64,000 nucleotides of DNA from an uncultured Clostridia bacterium (GCA_947623655.1 CANQHG010000008.1:1-64000), one strand, 5' to 3'. Counted from the stretch's first letter, positions 32,179 through 43,154 are shown. The notes: generated by a model not told the origin, from the sequence alone. Numbers and translations are program-made.

Positions 32179-32400
32179 TCAGTTCTTGCTTCTCCACGTG
32201 ATACGGCCTTTTGTAAGGTCGTAGGGGCTCATTTCGAGTTTTACGGCGTCTCCCTCGATGATGCGGATATAATTCATTCTCAGCTTCCCCGAGATATACG
32301 CCGTGATGACGTGCCCGTTGGAAAGTTTGACTTTGAATGTCGCGTTGGGAAGCGCCTCGATCACGCGGCCCTCCGCCTCTATAACGTCGTCCTTCGACAT
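32179..32400 (-). CDS. infA: Translation initiation factor IF-1
   Basis: IF-1, 73 aa, OB-fold protein that occupies the A site during initiation. Seen: [27 protein letters not shown] and [15 protein letters not shown], near-complete match to the family. 10 bp after map; expressed with adk-map. Confidence 0.98.
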   Translation of the reverse strand: MSKDDVIEAEGRVIEALPNATFKVKLSNGHVITAYISGKLRMNYIRIIEGDAVKLEMSPYDLTKGRITWRSKN

Positions 32401-32410
32401 AACTCCTCCG

Positions 32411-33154
32411 TTAAAGCGTGAGTATCTCCACGCCGTTTTCGCGGACGACGAGAGTGTTCTCGTAATGCGCCGCGCTCTTGCCGTCCGACATGACGGCGGT
32501 CCAGCCGTCGTTCAGAACGCGGACCCGCCAGCCTCCTAAAGCGATCATCGGCTCTACGCAGATGACACAGTTTGCGGGAAGCCGCGGTCCCGTCCCCCTT
32601 CTCCCGAAATTGGGAACGGAGGGATCTTCATGCATCTCTCTCCCGATCCCGTGTCCCGTGTAGGAACGGATGACGGAAAGCCCGTTGCTCTCGGCATGTT
32701 GCTGTACTTTGTAGCTGATGTCGTAGAGAGGCGTGCCCGCCTTCAGGTCTTCGATGCCTTTGAAGAAACATTCTTCCGTGACGCGCACGAGTTTTTCTTT
32801 GTCGGGGCCGACGTCGCCGATGCAGAACGTTCGGGCGCCGTCGCCGTGGAAACCGTTCTTATACGCGCACAGGTCTACGCTTACGATATCCCCCTCCTCG
32901 ATGACTCTGCCGTCGGGAATGCCGTGGACGACGACTTCGTTGACGGAGACGCAAGCGGAAGCGGGATAGCCGTAGTAGCCGAGGCAGCTCGGTTCGGCGC
33001 CGTTCGCCTTGATGAAATCGTAGACGAGAGTATCGACTTCCTTGGTCGTCATGCCCGCGCGTATCCTTTCGCCGACAAAGGCGAGACACTCTTTGACGAT
33101 ACGGCAGGGCTCACGCAAAAGCCCGATCTCTTCCTCTGTTTTGACGCCGATCAT
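32411..33154 (-). CDS. map: Methionine aminopeptidase, type I
   Basis: Removes the initiator methionine from nascent proteins; 247 aa. Seen: [20 protein letters not shown] and [10 protein letters not shown] giving the two Asp metal ligands, [12 protein letters not shown] with a metal His, and the Glu ligands in [10 protein letters not shown] and AHYENTLVV. No N-terminal SEC-type extension. The start overlaps the adk stop as ATGA. Confidence 0.98.
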   Translation of the reverse strand: MIGVKTEEEIGLLREPCRIVKECLAFVGERIRAGMTTKEVDTLVYDFIKANGAEPSCLGYYGYPASACVSVNEVVVHGIPDGRVIEEGDIVSVDLCAYKNGFHGDGARTFCIGDVGPDKEKLVRVTEECFFKGIEDLKAGTPLYDISYKVQQHAESNGLSVIRSYTGHGIGREMHEDPSVPNFGRRGTGPRLPANCVICVEPMIALGGWRVRVLNDGWTAVMSDGKSAAHYENTLVVRENGVEILTL

Positions 33155-33786
33155 TGCGCGATCTTATCGAGGACGGCCTTGACTTCCTCGAAGAGGACTT
33201 CGGCAGGCGCTTCGGTCCCCGTGACGTTGAGTATGATGCCTTTCTTCGTGTAGTAGTCGATGAGGGGCGCCGTCTGTTCGTTGTAGACGGCGAGGCGCGC
33301 GCCGACGGTCTCGGGATTGTCGTCCTTTCTCTGGTAGAGTTCGCCGCCGCACCTTGCGCACGTCGTCGAACCGTTCAGCGTGGAGACGTGATAGCTCTCG
33401 CCGCACTCTCTGCAAACTCTTCTGCCGCAGAGACGGTCCATCAAAAGCTTGGGATCGATGTTGATGTTGACAACGCCGTCGATCTTCGCAAACGTATCGA
33501 GCTGTTCGGCCTGATACAGATTGCGGGGGAACCCGTCGAGCAGGTATCCGTTCTTGCAGTCGTCCCATGTCAGTCTGTCTTTGACGATGGCGACGGTCAC
33601 TTCGTCGGGGACGAGCTTACCGCTATCGGTATACGATTTGGCGAGAAGCCCGATCTCCGTCCCGTTTTTGATGTTAGCGCGGAAAATATCGCCCGTGGAG
33701 ATATGCACGAGGCCATAACGCTCGGCGATCTTGGTCGCCTGCGTTCCCTTTCCCGCACCGGGTGCGCCGAGAAGAATGAGTTTCAT
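33151..33786 (-). CDS. adk: Adenylate kinase, zinc-containing lid
   Basis: ATP + AMP to 2 ADP; 211 aa. Seen: P-loop GAPGAGKGTQ, DGFPRNLYQAEQL, and a lid domain with four cysteines (CRECGESYH and CARCGG), typical of Gram-positive zinc adenylate kinases. AAGGAG precedes the start. Separated from secY by 436 bp of repeats, although these genes are normally adjacent. Confidence 0.98.
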   Translation of the reverse strand: MKLILLGAPGAGKGTQATKIAERYGLVHISTGDIFRANIKNGTEIGLLAKSYTDSGKLVPDEVTVAIVKDRLTWDDCKNGYLLDGFPRNLYQAEQLDTFAKIDGVVNINIDPKLLMDRLCGRRVCRECGESYHVSTLNGSTTCARCGGELYQRKDDNPETVGARLAVYNEQTAPLIDYYTKKGIILNVTGTEAPAEVLFEEVKAVLDKIAQ

Positions 33787-33854
33787 ATTGACTCCTTAAT
33801 AGTTCGTTTGGGGGGTGAATTTCACCCCTTCCGCCCCTGCGGGGTTCGGGATGA

Positions 33855-33955
33855 AGCCCCCCACCACCGCCTGCGGCGGAGCCTCCCCCCAAAGGGGGTA
33901 GGCCTTTGCCCCATTTTCTCGCCTGCCCCTTTTTAAGGGGGCGGGGTAGGGGTAG
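33855..33955. repeat. D repeat unit and GC-rich hairpins between adk and secY
   Basis: 33855-33910 is a D unit (CACCACCGCCTGCGGCGG then GCCTCCCCCC/GGGGGTAGGC), nearly identical to those at 17856 and 19151. 33915-33955 is a G-rich degenerate stretch. They precede the R copy at 33961. No gene is seen. Confidence 0.75.
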
Positions 33956-33960
33956 GGGTT

Positions 33961-34220
33961 CATTTCCAAATCACTTGCCTTAGGCGGAATTCACTTCCGC
34001 CGTGGGCGACCCATTTGGAGCTTACCTGCGCCTTACTGTACTTGCATATAACGCTTCCGCGACCAACTCGATTGATGAACGAGGAAGGTTCGCTCGAGCG
34101 TATTTATTACGACGATGCCGCCTGCCCCTTAGGGCAACCCCCACCTGACGCGGCTTCGCCGCGCCACCCGCCCCCTTCAAAGGGGGCAGGCAAGGCTGAG
34201 GAGCAAGAAATCGCTCGAAA
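33961..34220. repeat. R element copy downstream of secY, with a different nested insertion
   Basis: Stems: GGCGGAA/TTCCGCC near 33983-34001; CTTCC/GGAAG with inner CTCG/CGAG (about 34054-34087); terminal palindrome with arms GCTCGAGCG (about 34092-34100) and CGCTCGA (about 34213-34219). Between the arms lies a GC-rich insert with several hairpins, including GCCTGCCCC ... GGGGGCAGGC. Its end is two bases from the secY stop. The second R stem is partly degraded here (GGAGC against TGCGCC). Confidence 0.82.
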
Positions 34221-34222
34221 GT

Positions 34223-35551
34223 TTACTTCAAGAATCCCTTATACTGCTTCATCGAGATCTGCGCCTGCAACTGCTGTTCGAACTCGAGCGCGACGGAGAC
34301 GACGATAAGGATACCCGTTGTAGAGAACACGTTCACGAGGTCTTGCCCCGCCCAGGAGAACATTACCGAGGGAATGAACGCCATGAGCGTCAGGAAGATC
34401 GCGCCGAACAGGGTAATGCGCTTGTTGATCTTGTCGAGATATTGCGCCGTGGGTTTGCCGGGGCGAATACCTTGAATGAACCCGCCGTTCTGCTGAATGC
34501 TTCTCGAGACGTCTTCGGGATTGAACTGGATCTGCGAATAGAAGAACGCGAACGCGAAGATGAGCGCGGCGAGTACGACCGCATAAACGACCTGCCCGTA
34601 CCAATAGGGCGAGCTGCCCGAGAAGTAAGTCTGCCACCATGTGAGTTCGTCGTTCCAGCTGGGGACGAGGCTCATGATCATGGACGGGAAAGAGATGATC
34701 GCGAACGCGAAGATGAGAGGCATAACGCCGCCGCCCGTGATCTTCATGGGGATCGAAGACGACTGCGCGGCCATCATCCTGTTGCCGCGGATCTGTTTTG
34801 CATAGTTGATCGGGACCTTTCTCTCTGCGAGGTCGACAAAGACGACCGCGAAGAAGATGACAACGGAGAGGACGAGGAAGAGCGCGATGTTCCAGAGCTG
34901 GTTGACATCCTGCGTAACGCCTTCGCCGACGCCGAACACGATCTTGAATTTCTCGACAAGCGCGATACCTGCCGTAGAAAGGATACCGATGAAGATGATG
35001 AGCGAAATGCCGTTGCCTACGCCGAAATCGGTGATGCGTTCGCCCAGCCACATGACGAGGCATGCGCCCGCCGTATAGACGACGGCCATAAAGATGCCCG
35101 CAAGCCATGTCTGGTCAAAGAACAGCGACGACTGGATCGCATTCTGATTGTTGCCGAAGAGGACGATGATACCGATGGATTGGACGACCGCAAGAATGAT
35201 CGTGATGATCCGCGTGAGGTTCGTGATCTTTTTCGTGCCCTCTTCGCCCTGTTTCGACCATCTCTCAAGGGCGGGAATGCCGACGGTGAGAAGCTGGACG
35301 ATAATGGACGCATTGATATACGGTCCGATGCCGAGCGCAAACAGGGTGCCGTTGGCGAGTGCGCCGCCGCTGATACCGCTCATGAGCGAGAGGAAATCGT
35401 TCCCCGTGATCGCGCTCTCGAAATTGGAACGCAGAAGCCCGGGGACGGGAATATAGCACCCGAGACGGAAGATCAGAAGAAGCAGGAACGTAAGAAGCAG
35501 TTTCTTCCTTATGTCCTTATTGCGAAAGGCGTTTTTGATTGTTTCAAGCAT
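34223..35551 (-). CDS. secY: Protein translocase subunit SecY
   Basis: Central channel of the Sec translocon, 442 aa, about ten membrane helices. Seen: FRLGCYIPVPGL in helix 1, the plug region, GNGISLIIFIGI, and C-terminal GGFIQGIRPGKPTAQYLDKI and ISMKQYKGFLK. End of the spc operon. Partner genes ffh and ftsY are also in this window. Confidence 0.98.
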   Translation of the reverse strand: MLETIKNAFRNKDIRKKLLLTFLLLLIFRLGCYIPVPGLLRSNFESAITGNDFLSLMSGISGGALANGTLFALGIGPYINASIIVQLLTVGIPALERWSKQGEEGTKKITNLTRIITIILAVVQSIGIIVLFGNNQNAIQSSLFFDQTWLAGIFMAVVYTAGACLVMWLGERITDFGVGNGISLIIFIGILSTAGIALVEKFKIVFGVGEGVTQDVNQLWNIALFLVLSVVIFFAVVFVDLAERKVPINYAKQIRGNRMMAAQSSSIPMKITGGGVMPLIFAFAIISFPSMIMSLVPSWNDELTWWQTYFSGSSPYWYGQVVYAVVLAALIFAFAFFYSQIQFNPEDVSRSIQQNGGFIQGIRPGKPTAQYLDKINKRITLFGAIFLTLMAFIPSVMFSWAGQDLVNVFSTTGILIVVSVALEFEQQLQAQISMKQYKGFLK

Positions 35552-35581
35552 AATTTACTCCTTTCTGCACCGAGCAAAGTG

Positions 35582-36031
35582 TTACTCGATGACTTCCGCC
35601 GTGCCGCCTGCTTTCTCGATCGCCTCTTTTGCGGAAGCGGAGAATTTCGCCGCACGGACGGTGAGTTTGACGGAGAGCTCTCCGCCTGCGAGTACTTTCA
35701 GCCCTGCGTTGTTCTTGACTTCCTTCGCAAGTCCGTTCTCAAGGACAAAGCCATAGTCGACGACCGTTCCCTCGGGAAGATCGTTGAGCCTTGAAAGATT
35801 GACAACGACGTACTCTTTTCTCCATTTGTTGTTGAAACCGCGCTTGGGGATCCTACGGGCAATGGGCATCTGGCCGCCCTCGAAGCCCGGCCTTACGCCG
35901 CCGCCCGAACGCGCCCACTGGCCCTTGTGACCCTTGCCGCTCGTCTTGCCGAGGCCCGATCCGATGCCGCGCCCGAGACGCTTAGCGGGGGTATTTGCTC
36001 CCTCTGCGGGGGATAATGTATCGATTCTCAT
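35582..36031 (-). CDS. rplO: 50S ribosomal protein L15
   Basis: L15, 149 aa. Seen: [38 protein letters not shown] at the N-terminus, diagnostic Gly/Lys-rich segment, and a C-terminal domain ending in [16 protein letters not shown] sequence. Between rpmD and secY, the usual spc order. Confidence 0.98.
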   Translation of the reverse strand: MRIDTLSPAEGANTPAKRLGRGIGSGLGKTSGKGHKGQWARSGGGVRPGFEGGQMPIARRIPKRGFNNKWRKEYVVVNLSRLNDLPEGTVVDYGFVLENGLAKEVKNNAGLKVLAGGELSVKLTVRAAKFSASAKEAIEKAGGTAEVIE

Positions 36032-36041
36032 TGCTGTCTCC

Positions 36042-36221
36042 TTAAACGCTCTCCACCTTTACAAGGTGCGCTACCTTCTTGATCTGCCCCTGCAAAGCGG
36101 GCGTGTCTTCAAAGGTGTTGGACGAACGGATCTTCTTGAGTCCGAGCGCCGCCACCGTCGCCTTGACGGATTTGATCTCACCGATGGTGCTCTTAACGAG
36201 CGTAACTTTGATCTGTGCCAT
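36042..36221 (-). CDS. rpmD: 50S ribosomal protein L30
   Basis: L30, 59 aa. Reading from the ATG at 36221 gives [20 protein letters not shown] and a second part with [20 protein letters not shown], ending [12 protein letters not shown]. Short GLKKIRSS signature is typical of L30. Preceded by an AGGAGG-type site, 10 bp before rplO. Confidence 0.96.
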   Translation of the reverse strand: MAQIKVTLVKSTIGEIKSVKATVAALGLKKIRSSNTFEDTPALQGQIKKVAHLVKVESV

Positions 36222-36232
36222 CTTTTGCCTCC

Positions 36233-36748
36233 TCAGAGAATTTCTTCGACGGTCTTCCCGCGAAGCGCGGCGATCTCTTCCGCCGTCTTGAGGGAGGCAA
36301 GACCGGCGATGGTCGCTTTGATGCAGTTGCCGGGGTTTTGCGTGCCATGAGACTTGGTACGGATGTTCTTTACGCCCGCAGCCTCCATGACCGCACGGAC
36401 GGGACCGCCCGCGATAACGCCGGTACCTTCGGCGGCGGGGAGCATAAGCACTGCGCCCTTGCCGAACCGTCCGAGCACTTCGTGGGGAATGGTCGTTTCC
36501 ACGATCGGAACTCTGATCATGTTCTTTTTGGCGGCCTGCGTCGCCTTCTCGATCGCTTCGGGAACTTCCTTGGATTTTCCCTGTCCGTATCCGACTTTGC
36601 CCGCGCCGTCGCCTACGACGACGAGCGCCGCAAAACGCATATTTTTACCGCCCTTGACGGTCTTCGAAACGCGGTTGATGCTGATCGTCTTTTTGATGAG
36701 ACCGTCGTCCTGTTCCTGTCTTCTTTGAGGTCTGTTCTCTCTTGCCAT
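36233..36748 (-). CDS. rpsE: 30S ribosomal protein S5
   Basis: S5, 171 aa, involved in decoding accuracy. Seen: [43 protein letters not shown] and ELRSVL-type C-terminal region replaced by [24 protein letters not shown]-type dsRNA-binding fold. In the spc operon between rplR and rpmD. Confidence 0.98.
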   Translation of the reverse strand: MARENRPQRRQEQDDGLIKKTISINRVSKTVKGGKNMRFAALVVVGDGAGKVGYGQGKSKEVPEAIEKATQAAKKNMIRVPIVETTIPHEVLGRFGKGAVLMLPAAEGTGVIAGGPVRAVMEAAGVKNIRTKSHGTQNPGNCIKATIAGLASLKTAEEIAALRGKTVEEIL

Positions 36749-36762
36749 TTATCCGTTCCTCC

Positions 36763-37131
36763 TCAGAAATTGAGACCGGCTTCACGTGCGCCGTCTGCGA
36801 GCGCCTGAACGCGCCCTGTGTAGTGATAGCCGCCTCTGTCGAACACGACGTCGGTGATGCCCGCGCTCTTCGCGCGTTCGCCTGCGATCTTGCCTACGAT
36901 CTTGGCCGCTTCCGTCTTGGTCTTGCCCTGTATCTCGCTCTGCACCGCTCTCTCGAGCGTGGAAGCGGACGCAAGGGTCTTGCCGTTTACGTCGTCGATG
37001 AACTGCACATAGATGTTGTTCGTGCTTCTGTAAACAGAGAGACGGGGGCATTCGGGAGTTCCCGATAAATTCTTGCGGACGCGAGCGTGACGACGCTGCC
37101 TTACCGCGTTCTTATCAATTTTTGTGATCAT
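36763..37131 (-). CDS. rplR: 50S ribosomal protein L18
   Basis: L18, 122 aa, 5S rRNA-binding protein. Seen: [46 protein letters not shown], and C-terminal [21 protein letters not shown]. Standard spc position. Confidence 0.98.
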   Translation of the reverse strand: MITKIDKNAVRQRRHARVRKNLSGTPECPRLSVYRSTNNIYVQFIDDVNGKTLASASTLERAVQSEIQGKTKTEAAKIVGKIAGERAKSAGITDVVFDRGGYHYTGRVQALADGAREAGLNF

Positions 37132-37144
37132 GTTTCACGCTCCT

Positions 37145-37693
37145 TTACTTCTTGCCCTTACCGGAAGTCTTGCCTTCCTTGTGCTCGACATGCTCGCCCT
37201 TGTAGCGGATGCCGTAGCCGTGGTAGGGCTCGGGTTTTCTGATGGAACGAAGGTCGGCCGCGACCTGTCCCACTTTGATCTTGTCGATGCCGCTCACCGT
37301 GACTTCCGTCTGGGTGGGGCAAGCAAGCGTGATGCCCTCGGGCGCTGTTACCTCGACGGGATGGGAGAAACCGACGTTCAGAACAAGCTTGTTGCCCTGC
37401 ATCGCGGCTTTCCAGCCGACGCCCTTGATCTCGAGAGAGGTCGTGTAGCCTTCGGATACGCCCTGCACCATATCGGCGATGAGGGCGCGGTAGAGGCCGT
37501 GAAGCGCGTTGGTCTCCTTGGTCTCGTCGAGCGCGAGGACGTGCATGTCCGTTCCCTCGTGCTTGATGTCGATATTGCCCTTGACCTCGCGGGTGAGCGT
37601 CCCCTTGGGACCTTTGACGGTGACAATGCCGTCCGCAAAACCGACGGTGACGCCTGCGGGGACGGGAATGATCTTCTTACCGATTCTCGACAT
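37145..37693 (-). CDS. rplF: 50S ribosomal protein L6
   Basis: L6, 182 aa. Seen: MSRIGKKIIPVPAGVTV at the start, two repeated L6 domains, and C-terminal RKPEPYHGYGIRYKGEHVEHKEGKTSGKGKK. The ATG at 37693 fits the family and has GGAGG upstream; earlier in-frame starts are not conserved. Confidence 0.98.
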   Translation of the reverse strand: MSRIGKKIIPVPAGVTVGFADGIVTVKGPKGTLTREVKGNIDIKHEGTDMHVLALDETKETNALHGLYRALIADMVQGVSEGYTTSLEIKGVGWKAAMQGNKLVLNVGFSHPVEVTAPEGITLACPTQTEVTVSGIDKIKVGQVAADLRSIRKPEPYHGYGIRYKGEHVEHKEGKTSGKGKK

Positions 37694-37707
37694 ATCTCTT
37701 CCCCTCC

Positions 37708-38100
37708 TTACCAAACGTAGCAGAGCACTTCTCCGCCCACGTTACGGGCGCGTGCCTGCTTATCCGTCATGATGCCTTTGCTGGTGGAGACGATCGCGAT
37801 GCCGAACCCGCCGAGCACCTTGGGCATATCCTCGGCGCCGCTGTAGGTGCGGAGACCGGGCTTGGATACGCGCTTGAGGCCGCCGATGACGGACTCTCTC
37901 CCTTCGGTGTACTTGAGGGTAATGACGATTTTGCCGTTGTACCCGTCCTCGGTGAGCTGCACGTCTTTAACGTACCCCTCGCTGAGGAGGATCTGCGCGA
38001 TCGCTTTCTTCATGTTGGAAGCGGGGATCTCAACGGTCTCCTTCTTCACCATGAGGGCGTTTCTGATTCTTGTGAGCATATCTGCGATAGGATCTGTCAT
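37708..38100 (-). CDS. rpsH: 30S ribosomal protein S8
   Basis: S8, 130 aa, central-domain 16S rRNA binder. Seen: [41 protein letters not shown], and C-terminal [34 protein letters not shown]. Start at 38100 after an AGGAGG-type site. Confidence 0.98.
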   Translation of the reverse strand: MTDPIADMLTRIRNALMVKKETVEIPASNMKKAIAQILLSEGYVKDVQLTEDGYNGKIVITLKYTEGRESVIGGLKRVSKPGLRTYSGAEDMPKVLGGFGIAIVSTSKGIMTDKQARARNVGGEVLCYVW

Positions 38101-38111
38101 CTTTTGCCTCC

Positions 38112-38297
38112 TTACCAGCTCGACTTCTTGACGCCGGGGATCTCGCCCCTGTACGCAAGATTTCTGAAGCAAATACGGCAGACGCCGTACTTTCTGAGCA
38201 CCGCGTGCGGTCTCCCGCAGATCGAACAGCGCGTGTATGCGCGGGTCGAGAACTTGGGCTCTCTCTGCTGTTTACTGATCATTGATTTTTTTGCCAT
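38112..38297 (-). CDS. rpsZ: 30S ribosomal protein S14, type Z
   Basis: Short zinc-binding S14, 61 aa, with two CxxC pairs (CSICGRPH and [10 protein letters not shown]). This zinc form is the usual one in Bacillota. The N-terminus [11 protein letters not shown] and ending PGVKKSSW match the family. Confidence 0.98.
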   Translation of the reverse strand: MAKKSMISKQQREPKFSTRAYTRCSICGRPHAVLRKYGVCRICFRNLAYRGEIPGVKKSSW

Positions 38298-38307
38298 GTC
38301 TTCTTCC

Positions 38308-38895
38308 TCACTTCTTGAAAGGCATTCCGAGGAGCCTCAAAAGCTCTCTCGCTTCTTCGTCCGTCTTTGCCGTGGTGACGATGCACACGTCCATACCGCG
38401 GATCTTCTCGACCTGATCGTAGGAGATCTCGGGGAAGATGAGCTGTTCCTTGAGGCCCAGAGCGTAGTTGCCCCTGCCGTCGAACGCCTTATCCGACACG
38501 CCGCGGAAGTCACGCACGCGGGGAAGGGCGATGGAGACGAGCTTATCGTAGAAGTCGTACATCCTGCGGCCGCGGAGGGTCACTTTGAGTCCGATGTTCA
38601 TGCCCTCGCGGAGCTTGAAGTTTGCGACGGATTTGGTTGCCTTCCTGTAGATGGGTTTCTGCCCCGTGATCTGCATGAGTTCCTTTTCGACCGTCTGCAT
38701 GGATTTCTGGTTGTCTTTGATGTCGCCGAGGCCCGTGTTGATGACGATCTTTTCGATCTTGGGGACCTCCATCACCGACTTATAGCCGAACTTTTTCTGA
38801 AGCGCGGGGACGACTTCGGTCTCGTAATAGACCTTGACTCTGCTGGGCGCGATGGTTTCGGGCGCCGCTTCCTGTTTTTCAACTTTCTTTGCCAT
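38308..38895 (-). CDS. rplE: 50S ribosomal protein L5
   Basis: L5, 195 aa, 5S rRNA-binding and contact to S13. Seen: [45 protein letters not shown], and [25 protein letters not shown]. About 15 extra N-terminal residues ([15 protein letters not shown]) precede the usual start region. Confidence 0.98.
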   Translation of the reverse strand: MAKKVEKQEAAPETIAPSRVKVYYETEVVPALQKKFGYKSVMEVPKIEKIVINTGLGDIKDNQKSMQTVEKELMQITGQKPIYRKATKSVANFKLREGMNIGLKVTLRGRRMYDFYDKLVSIALPRVRDFRGVSDKAFDGRGNYALGLKEQLIFPEISYDQVEKIRGMDVCIVTTAKTDEEARELLRLLGMPFKK

Positions 38896-38913
38896 GTTTC
38901 ATTCCTCCGCCCG

Positions 38914-39339
38914 TCAGTCCTTGTTCTCCGCCGTCTTCTGGCTGCGCTTTCTCGTGCGCTTCTTGGGCGCCTCTTCTTCGACGGCGGGAGCCGCTTTCTT
39001 GTTCTTCTTCGCGGCGGCCGCCGTGTCGAGCGGTTTGCCGCAGCCGTCTTTGCCGCCGTGGATACGCACTTTCTTGCCGTCTATCACCGCGTGGTAGACG
39101 CGGGTGGGCTTGTTGCAGGCGGGGCAGACGACCATCACGTTGGAAGCGTCGATATACGACTCTTCGTTGACGATTCTGCTCGTCTCGTTGGCCTTTCTCG
39201 CCTTTTCGTGCTTAAAGACCATATTCACGCCCTCGACGATGACTCTCCCCGTCTTCGGATCGCACTTTAAGACCTTACCCTGCTTGCCCTTGTATTTGCC
39301 TGTGATCACAAGCACGTTATCGTTGAGTTTTACGTTCAT
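38914..39339 (-). CDS. rplX: 50S ribosomal protein L24, extended
   Basis: L24, 141 aa, assembly initiator of the large subunit. Seen: KOW motif LVITGKYKGKQGKVLKCDPK and VEGVNMVFKH. Usual length is about 100-110; the extra C-terminal part (about 108-141) is Ala/Lys/Glu-rich low complexity (AAAAKKNKKAAPAVEEE). A CPACNK pair at about residue 72 with a later C is a possible zinc ribbon remnant. Confidence 0.97.
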   Translation of the reverse strand: MNVKLNDNVLVITGKYKGKQGKVLKCDPKTGRVIVEGVNMVFKHEKARKANETSRIVNEESYIDASNVMVVCPACNKPTRVYHAVIDGKKVRIHGGKDGCGKPLDTAAAAKKNKKAAPAVEEEAPKKRTRKRSQKTAENKD

Positions 39340-39351
39340 CTCTCTGCCTCC

Positions 39352-39720
39352 TTACAGGACCTCGGGAGCAAGGGAGATGATACGCATATAATCTTTTTCC
39401 CTGAGCTCTCTCGCGATGGGTCCGAAGATACGGGTGCCCTTCGGCTGTTTCTGCGCGTCGATGATGACCGCCGCATTGTCGTCAAAGCGGATATATGTCC
39501 CGTCGGGACGGCGGATGCCCTTGGAGCTTCTCACGATGACCGCTTTCACAACGTCGCCTTTCTTCACGGCGCCGCCGGGGGTGGCTGTCTTGACGGAAGC
39601 GACGATGACGTCGCCGATGTTGCCCGTCCTTCTGAAAGACCCGCCGAGAACGCGGATGCACATGATCTCCTTTGCGCCCGAATTGTCCGCTACCTTTAAT
39701 CTTGTTTGAGGTTGTATCAT
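39352..39720 (-). CDS. rplN: 50S ribosomal protein L14
   Basis: L14, 122 aa, at the subunit interface. Seen: [37 protein letters not shown], and [28 protein letters not shown], nearly identical to the family consensus. First gene of the classical spc segment. Confidence 0.99.
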   Translation of the reverse strand: MIQPQTRLKVADNSGAKEIMCIRVLGGSFRRTGNIGDVIVASVKTATPGGAVKKGDVVKAVIVRSSKGIRRPDGTYIRFDDNAAVIIDAQKQPKGTRIFGPIARELREKDYMRIISLAPEVL

Positions 39721-39738
39721 TTCCGTTGTCCTCCCGCC

Positions 39739-39993
39739 TTACTTCGCCTTCTCGACGATCTCGGCGACTCTCCAATTCTTGTCTTTGGAGAGTTTCCTCG
39801 TCTCGACGATGCGAACGGTGTCGCCCTCGACGCAGAGATTCTCTTCGTCGTGCGCCTTGAAGCGCTTGGTGCGCGTGATCGTCTTCTTGTAGACGGGGTG
39901 CTTGCGCTTCTCCGTCACAGCCACGACGACCGTTTTATCCATCTTGTCGGACACAACGATGCCGACTCTTTCTTTTCTGAGATTTCTTTCCAT
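39739..39993 (-). CDS. rpsQ: 30S ribosomal protein S17
   Basis: S17, 84 aa, OB-fold 16S rRNA binder. Seen: [29 protein letters not shown] and [20 protein letters not shown]. Last gene of the S10 segment, 10 bp after rpmC. Confidence 0.98.
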   Translation of the reverse strand: MERNLRKERVGIVVSDKMDKTVVVAVTEKRKHPVYKKTITRTKRFKAHDEENLCVEGDTVRIVETRKLSKDKNWRVAEIVEKAK

Positions 39994-40003
39994 GATTTAC
40001 TCC

Positions 40004-40195
40004 TTACGCCTTCGCCTGACGGGCACGGATCTCCGTGTTCACCCTTGCGATGTCGCGCTTGCACGTTCTGATCGACAGGGGGTTTTCGAGCTGTCCGCTC
40101 GCGTGACGGAAACGAAGATTGAAGAGCTCGCTCTTTAAGTCTTTCAGCTTCTTCTCGAGCTCGACGTCGGTCATGTTCTTGAATTCGCCTTTCAT
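40004..40195 (-). CDS. rpmC: 50S ribosomal protein L29
   Basis: L29, 63 aa, near the exit tunnel and SRP/trigger factor docking site. Seen: ELEKKLKDLKSELFNLRFRHASGQLENP and IRTCKRDIARVNTEI. Its start overlaps the rplP stop by one base. Confidence 0.98.
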   Translation of the reverse strand: MKGEFKNMTDVELEKKLKDLKSELFNLRFRHASGQLENPLSIRTCKRDIARVNTEIRARQAKA

Positions 40196-40647
40196 CAGCC
40201 TTCACCGCCTTCTGAAGTATTCGCTGCGGGCTCGGCCGCAACCTCTTTCTTGATGAATTTGCACTTGACGGGCAGTTTGTGGGCCGCAAGGCGCATTGCC
40301 TCGCGCGCTACGTCTTCGGAGACGCCCGCCATTTCGAACATCACCCTGCCCGGCTTCACCACAGCGACCCAATATTCCACGCCGCCTTTGCCCGAACCCA
40401 TACGGGCTTCGGCAGGGTGACGGGTGATGGGCTTGTGGGGGAAGATATCGATCCATACCTGCCCGCCGCGCTTGATGAAACGGGTCATTGCGATACGGGC
40501 GGCCTCGATCTGGTTGGATTTGATACGCGCCGCGCCCTCGGCGACAAGGCCGTACTCGCCGTATGCGACGATGTTGCCCTTATTCGCCTGCCCCTTCATG
40601 GAGCCGCGGTGCTGTTTTCTTCTCTTTACTCTCTTGGGAATTAACAT
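40195..40647 (-). CDS. rplP: 50S ribosomal protein L16
   Basis: L16, 150 aa, near the A-site. Seen: [62 protein letters not shown]. Overlaps rpsC by one base and rpmC by one base, so coupled translation is likely. Confidence 0.98.
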   Translation of the reverse strand: MLIPKRVKRRKQHRGSMKGQANKGNIVAYGEYGLVAEGAARIKSNQIEAARIAMTRFIKRGGQVWIDIFPHKPITRHPAEARMGSGKGGVEYWVAVVKPGRVMFEMAGVSEDVAREAMRLAAHKLPVKCKFIKKEVAAEPAANTSEGGEG

Positions 40648-41306
40648 TATTTGCCTCCTTCCGCTTTCTTAGCGCCCTTGAGGACTTCACCCTTGTAGAT
40701 CCAGCATTTGACGCCGATCATGCCGAACGTCGTATGCGCTTCCGCAAAGCCGTAGTCAATGTCCGCACGCAGCGTTTGCAGAGGAATGGATCCCTCATGG
40801 TAGTGTTCGCAACCCGCGATCTCCCTGCCGTCGAGACGGCCCGAGACCTGCATTTTAACGCCTTTCACGCCTGCGCGCATCGTCCTGCCGATGGCCTGTT
40901 TGATGGCTCTTCTGAACGCGATACGTTTTTCGAGCTGCGCCGCAACGCTCTCGGCGACGAGCTGGGCGTCTGCGTCGACCTTTCTCACTTCGGTGACGTT
41001 GATGATGACCTGCTTTCCGCCCGTGAGGCGCGCGAGGTCTTTCTTGATGACGTCGATCTCGGCGCCCTGCTTGCCGATGAGCACGCCGGGACGGCCCGTC
41101 TGGATCGTGACGACGATCTTACCCGCGGCGCGTTCGATATAAATTCTGGAGACCGCCGCAGCATAGTATTTCTTCTTGAGGAAGGTACGGATGGCGTTGT
41201 CCTCTTTCAAAAAGACGGAGAACTCCTTCTTGTCGGCATACCACTGCGTATCCCAGCCCTTGATGATACCTACTCTCAACCCGTGGGGATTTACTTTCTG
41301 ACCCAT
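40647..41306 (-). CDS. rpsC: 30S ribosomal protein S3
   Basis: S3, 219 aa, at the mRNA entry site. Seen: [31 protein letters not shown]-type [15 protein letters not shown], and [37 protein letters not shown]. Normal length for Bacillota. Confidence 0.99.
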   Translation of the reverse strand: MGQKVNPHGLRVGIIKGWDTQWYADKKEFSVFLKEDNAIRTFLKKKYYAAAVSRIYIERAAGKIVVTIQTGRPGVLIGKQGAEIDVIKKDLARLTGGKQVIINVTEVRKVDADAQLVAESVAAQLEKRIAFRRAIKQAIGRTMRAGVKGVKMQVSGRLDGREIAGCEHYHEGSIPLQTLRADIDYGFAEAHTTFGMIGVKCWIYKGEVLKGAKKAEGGK

Positions 41307-41307
41307 G

Positions 41308-41709
41308 TTAAATCTCTCCCTCCGCTTTCTTCACGTCGAGCACGACGGTGATGTGGCTCGTTCTCTTGAGGATCGCATGTCCTCTGCCCTTGCTGACGGG
41401 CTGCATACGCTTGAGGCTGGTCGCCCCGTCCGCATAGCACGCCGCGACGTACAGATCGCCTCTGTCCATACCGTTGTTGTGTTCCGCGTTGGCGACCGCG
41501 CTCATCAGCACTTTATATGCGGGCTGTGCGCCTGCATTGACGCTGTTTTTGAGGATCGCCTGCGCTTCCGCCACGGTCTTGCCGCGGATCAGATCGAGCA
41601 GCGTTCTCACCTTATAGGGAGAAACTCTGATGTATTTTGCGACCGCATAGGGGCGCTTGTCTCTTTGCGCTTCCACTTTCTCGGTCTTCTTTTTCATATT
41701 ACCGGCCAT
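41308..41709 (-). CDS. rplV: 50S ribosomal protein L22
   Basis: L22, 133 aa, lines the exit tunnel. Seen: [41 protein letters not shown], and [17 protein letters not shown]. The first 20 residues are a Lys-rich extension ([20 protein letters not shown]) compared with typical L22. Confidence 0.98.
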   Translation of the reverse strand: MAGNMKKKTEKVEAQRDKRPYAVAKYIRVSPYKVRTLLDLIRGKTVAEAQAILKNSVNAGAQPAYKVLMSAVANAEHNNGMDRGDLYVAACYADGATSLKRMQPVSKGRGHAILKRTSHITVVLDVKKAEGEI

Positions 41710-41720
41710 GTCTTATCTCC

Positions 41721-42005
41721 TTACTTCTTCGCGGCGGGAGAGGTCGTCTTCGCCGTGTGCCCCTTGAACGTTCTCGTGGGAGCGAACTCGCCGAGTTTGC
41801 AACCGACCATATCTTCGGTGATATAGACGGGTACGTGCTTCCTGCCGTCGTACACAGCGATCGTGTGTCCGACCATCTGGGGGAAGATCGTAGAAGCTCT
41901 CGACCATGTTTTGAGCACTTTCTTCTCGTTTGCCTCGTTCATCGCCTCGATCCGTTGCAGGAGCTTGGCTTCGACATAAGGTCCTTTCTTGATACTTCTC
42001 GACAT
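41721..42005 (-). CDS. rpsS: 30S ribosomal protein S19
   Basis: S19, 94 aa, head of the small subunit. Seen: [44 protein letters not shown] sequence and [36 protein letters not shown] upstream. Confidence 0.99.
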   Translation of the reverse strand: MSRSIKKGPYVEAKLLQRIEAMNEANEKKVLKTWSRASTIFPQMVGHTIAVYDGRKHVPVYITEDMVGCKLGEFAPTRTFKGHTAKTTSPAAKK

Positions 42006-42017
42006 TTTTCTCCTCCT

Positions 42018-42845
<828 letters not shown>

Positions 42846-42863
42846 TGTTTTCCTCTCCTTCGG

Positions 42864-43154
42864 TTACGACAACGATTTGAAGTGTTCGATGGGCTTGCTG
42901 TCCTCCGTGAGTTGGACGATCGCCTTCTTCGTCGCGGGGGTATAACCTTCGTTGCGCCCCATTCTCTTGAGTTTGCCGTGAAGCGAAACCGTGTTCACGC
43001 TCTTGACCTTTACGGAGAACATCTTTTCGACCGCGATCTTGATCTGGGTCTTGTTGGCGTTCTTTTTGACCTTGAACGTGTATTTCTTGTCTGCGATCCC
43101 GTCGTATCCCTTTTCGGTGAGGACGGGCTTCAAAATGATATCCTCGGGCAACAT
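42864..43154 (-). CDS. rplW: 50S ribosomal protein L23
   Basis: L23, 96 aa, at the exit tunnel and SRP/trigger factor site. Seen: DIILKPVLTEKGYD, YTFKVKKNANKTQIKIAVEKMFSVKVKSVNTV. The ATG at 43154 shares one base with the rplD stop; a TTG six bases earlier is possible but less likely. Confidence 0.97.
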   Translation of the reverse strand: MLPEDIILKPVLTEKGYDGIADKKYTFKVKKNANKTQIKIAVEKMFSVKVKSVNTVSLHGKLKRMGRNEGYTPATKKAIVQLTEDSKPIEHFKSLS

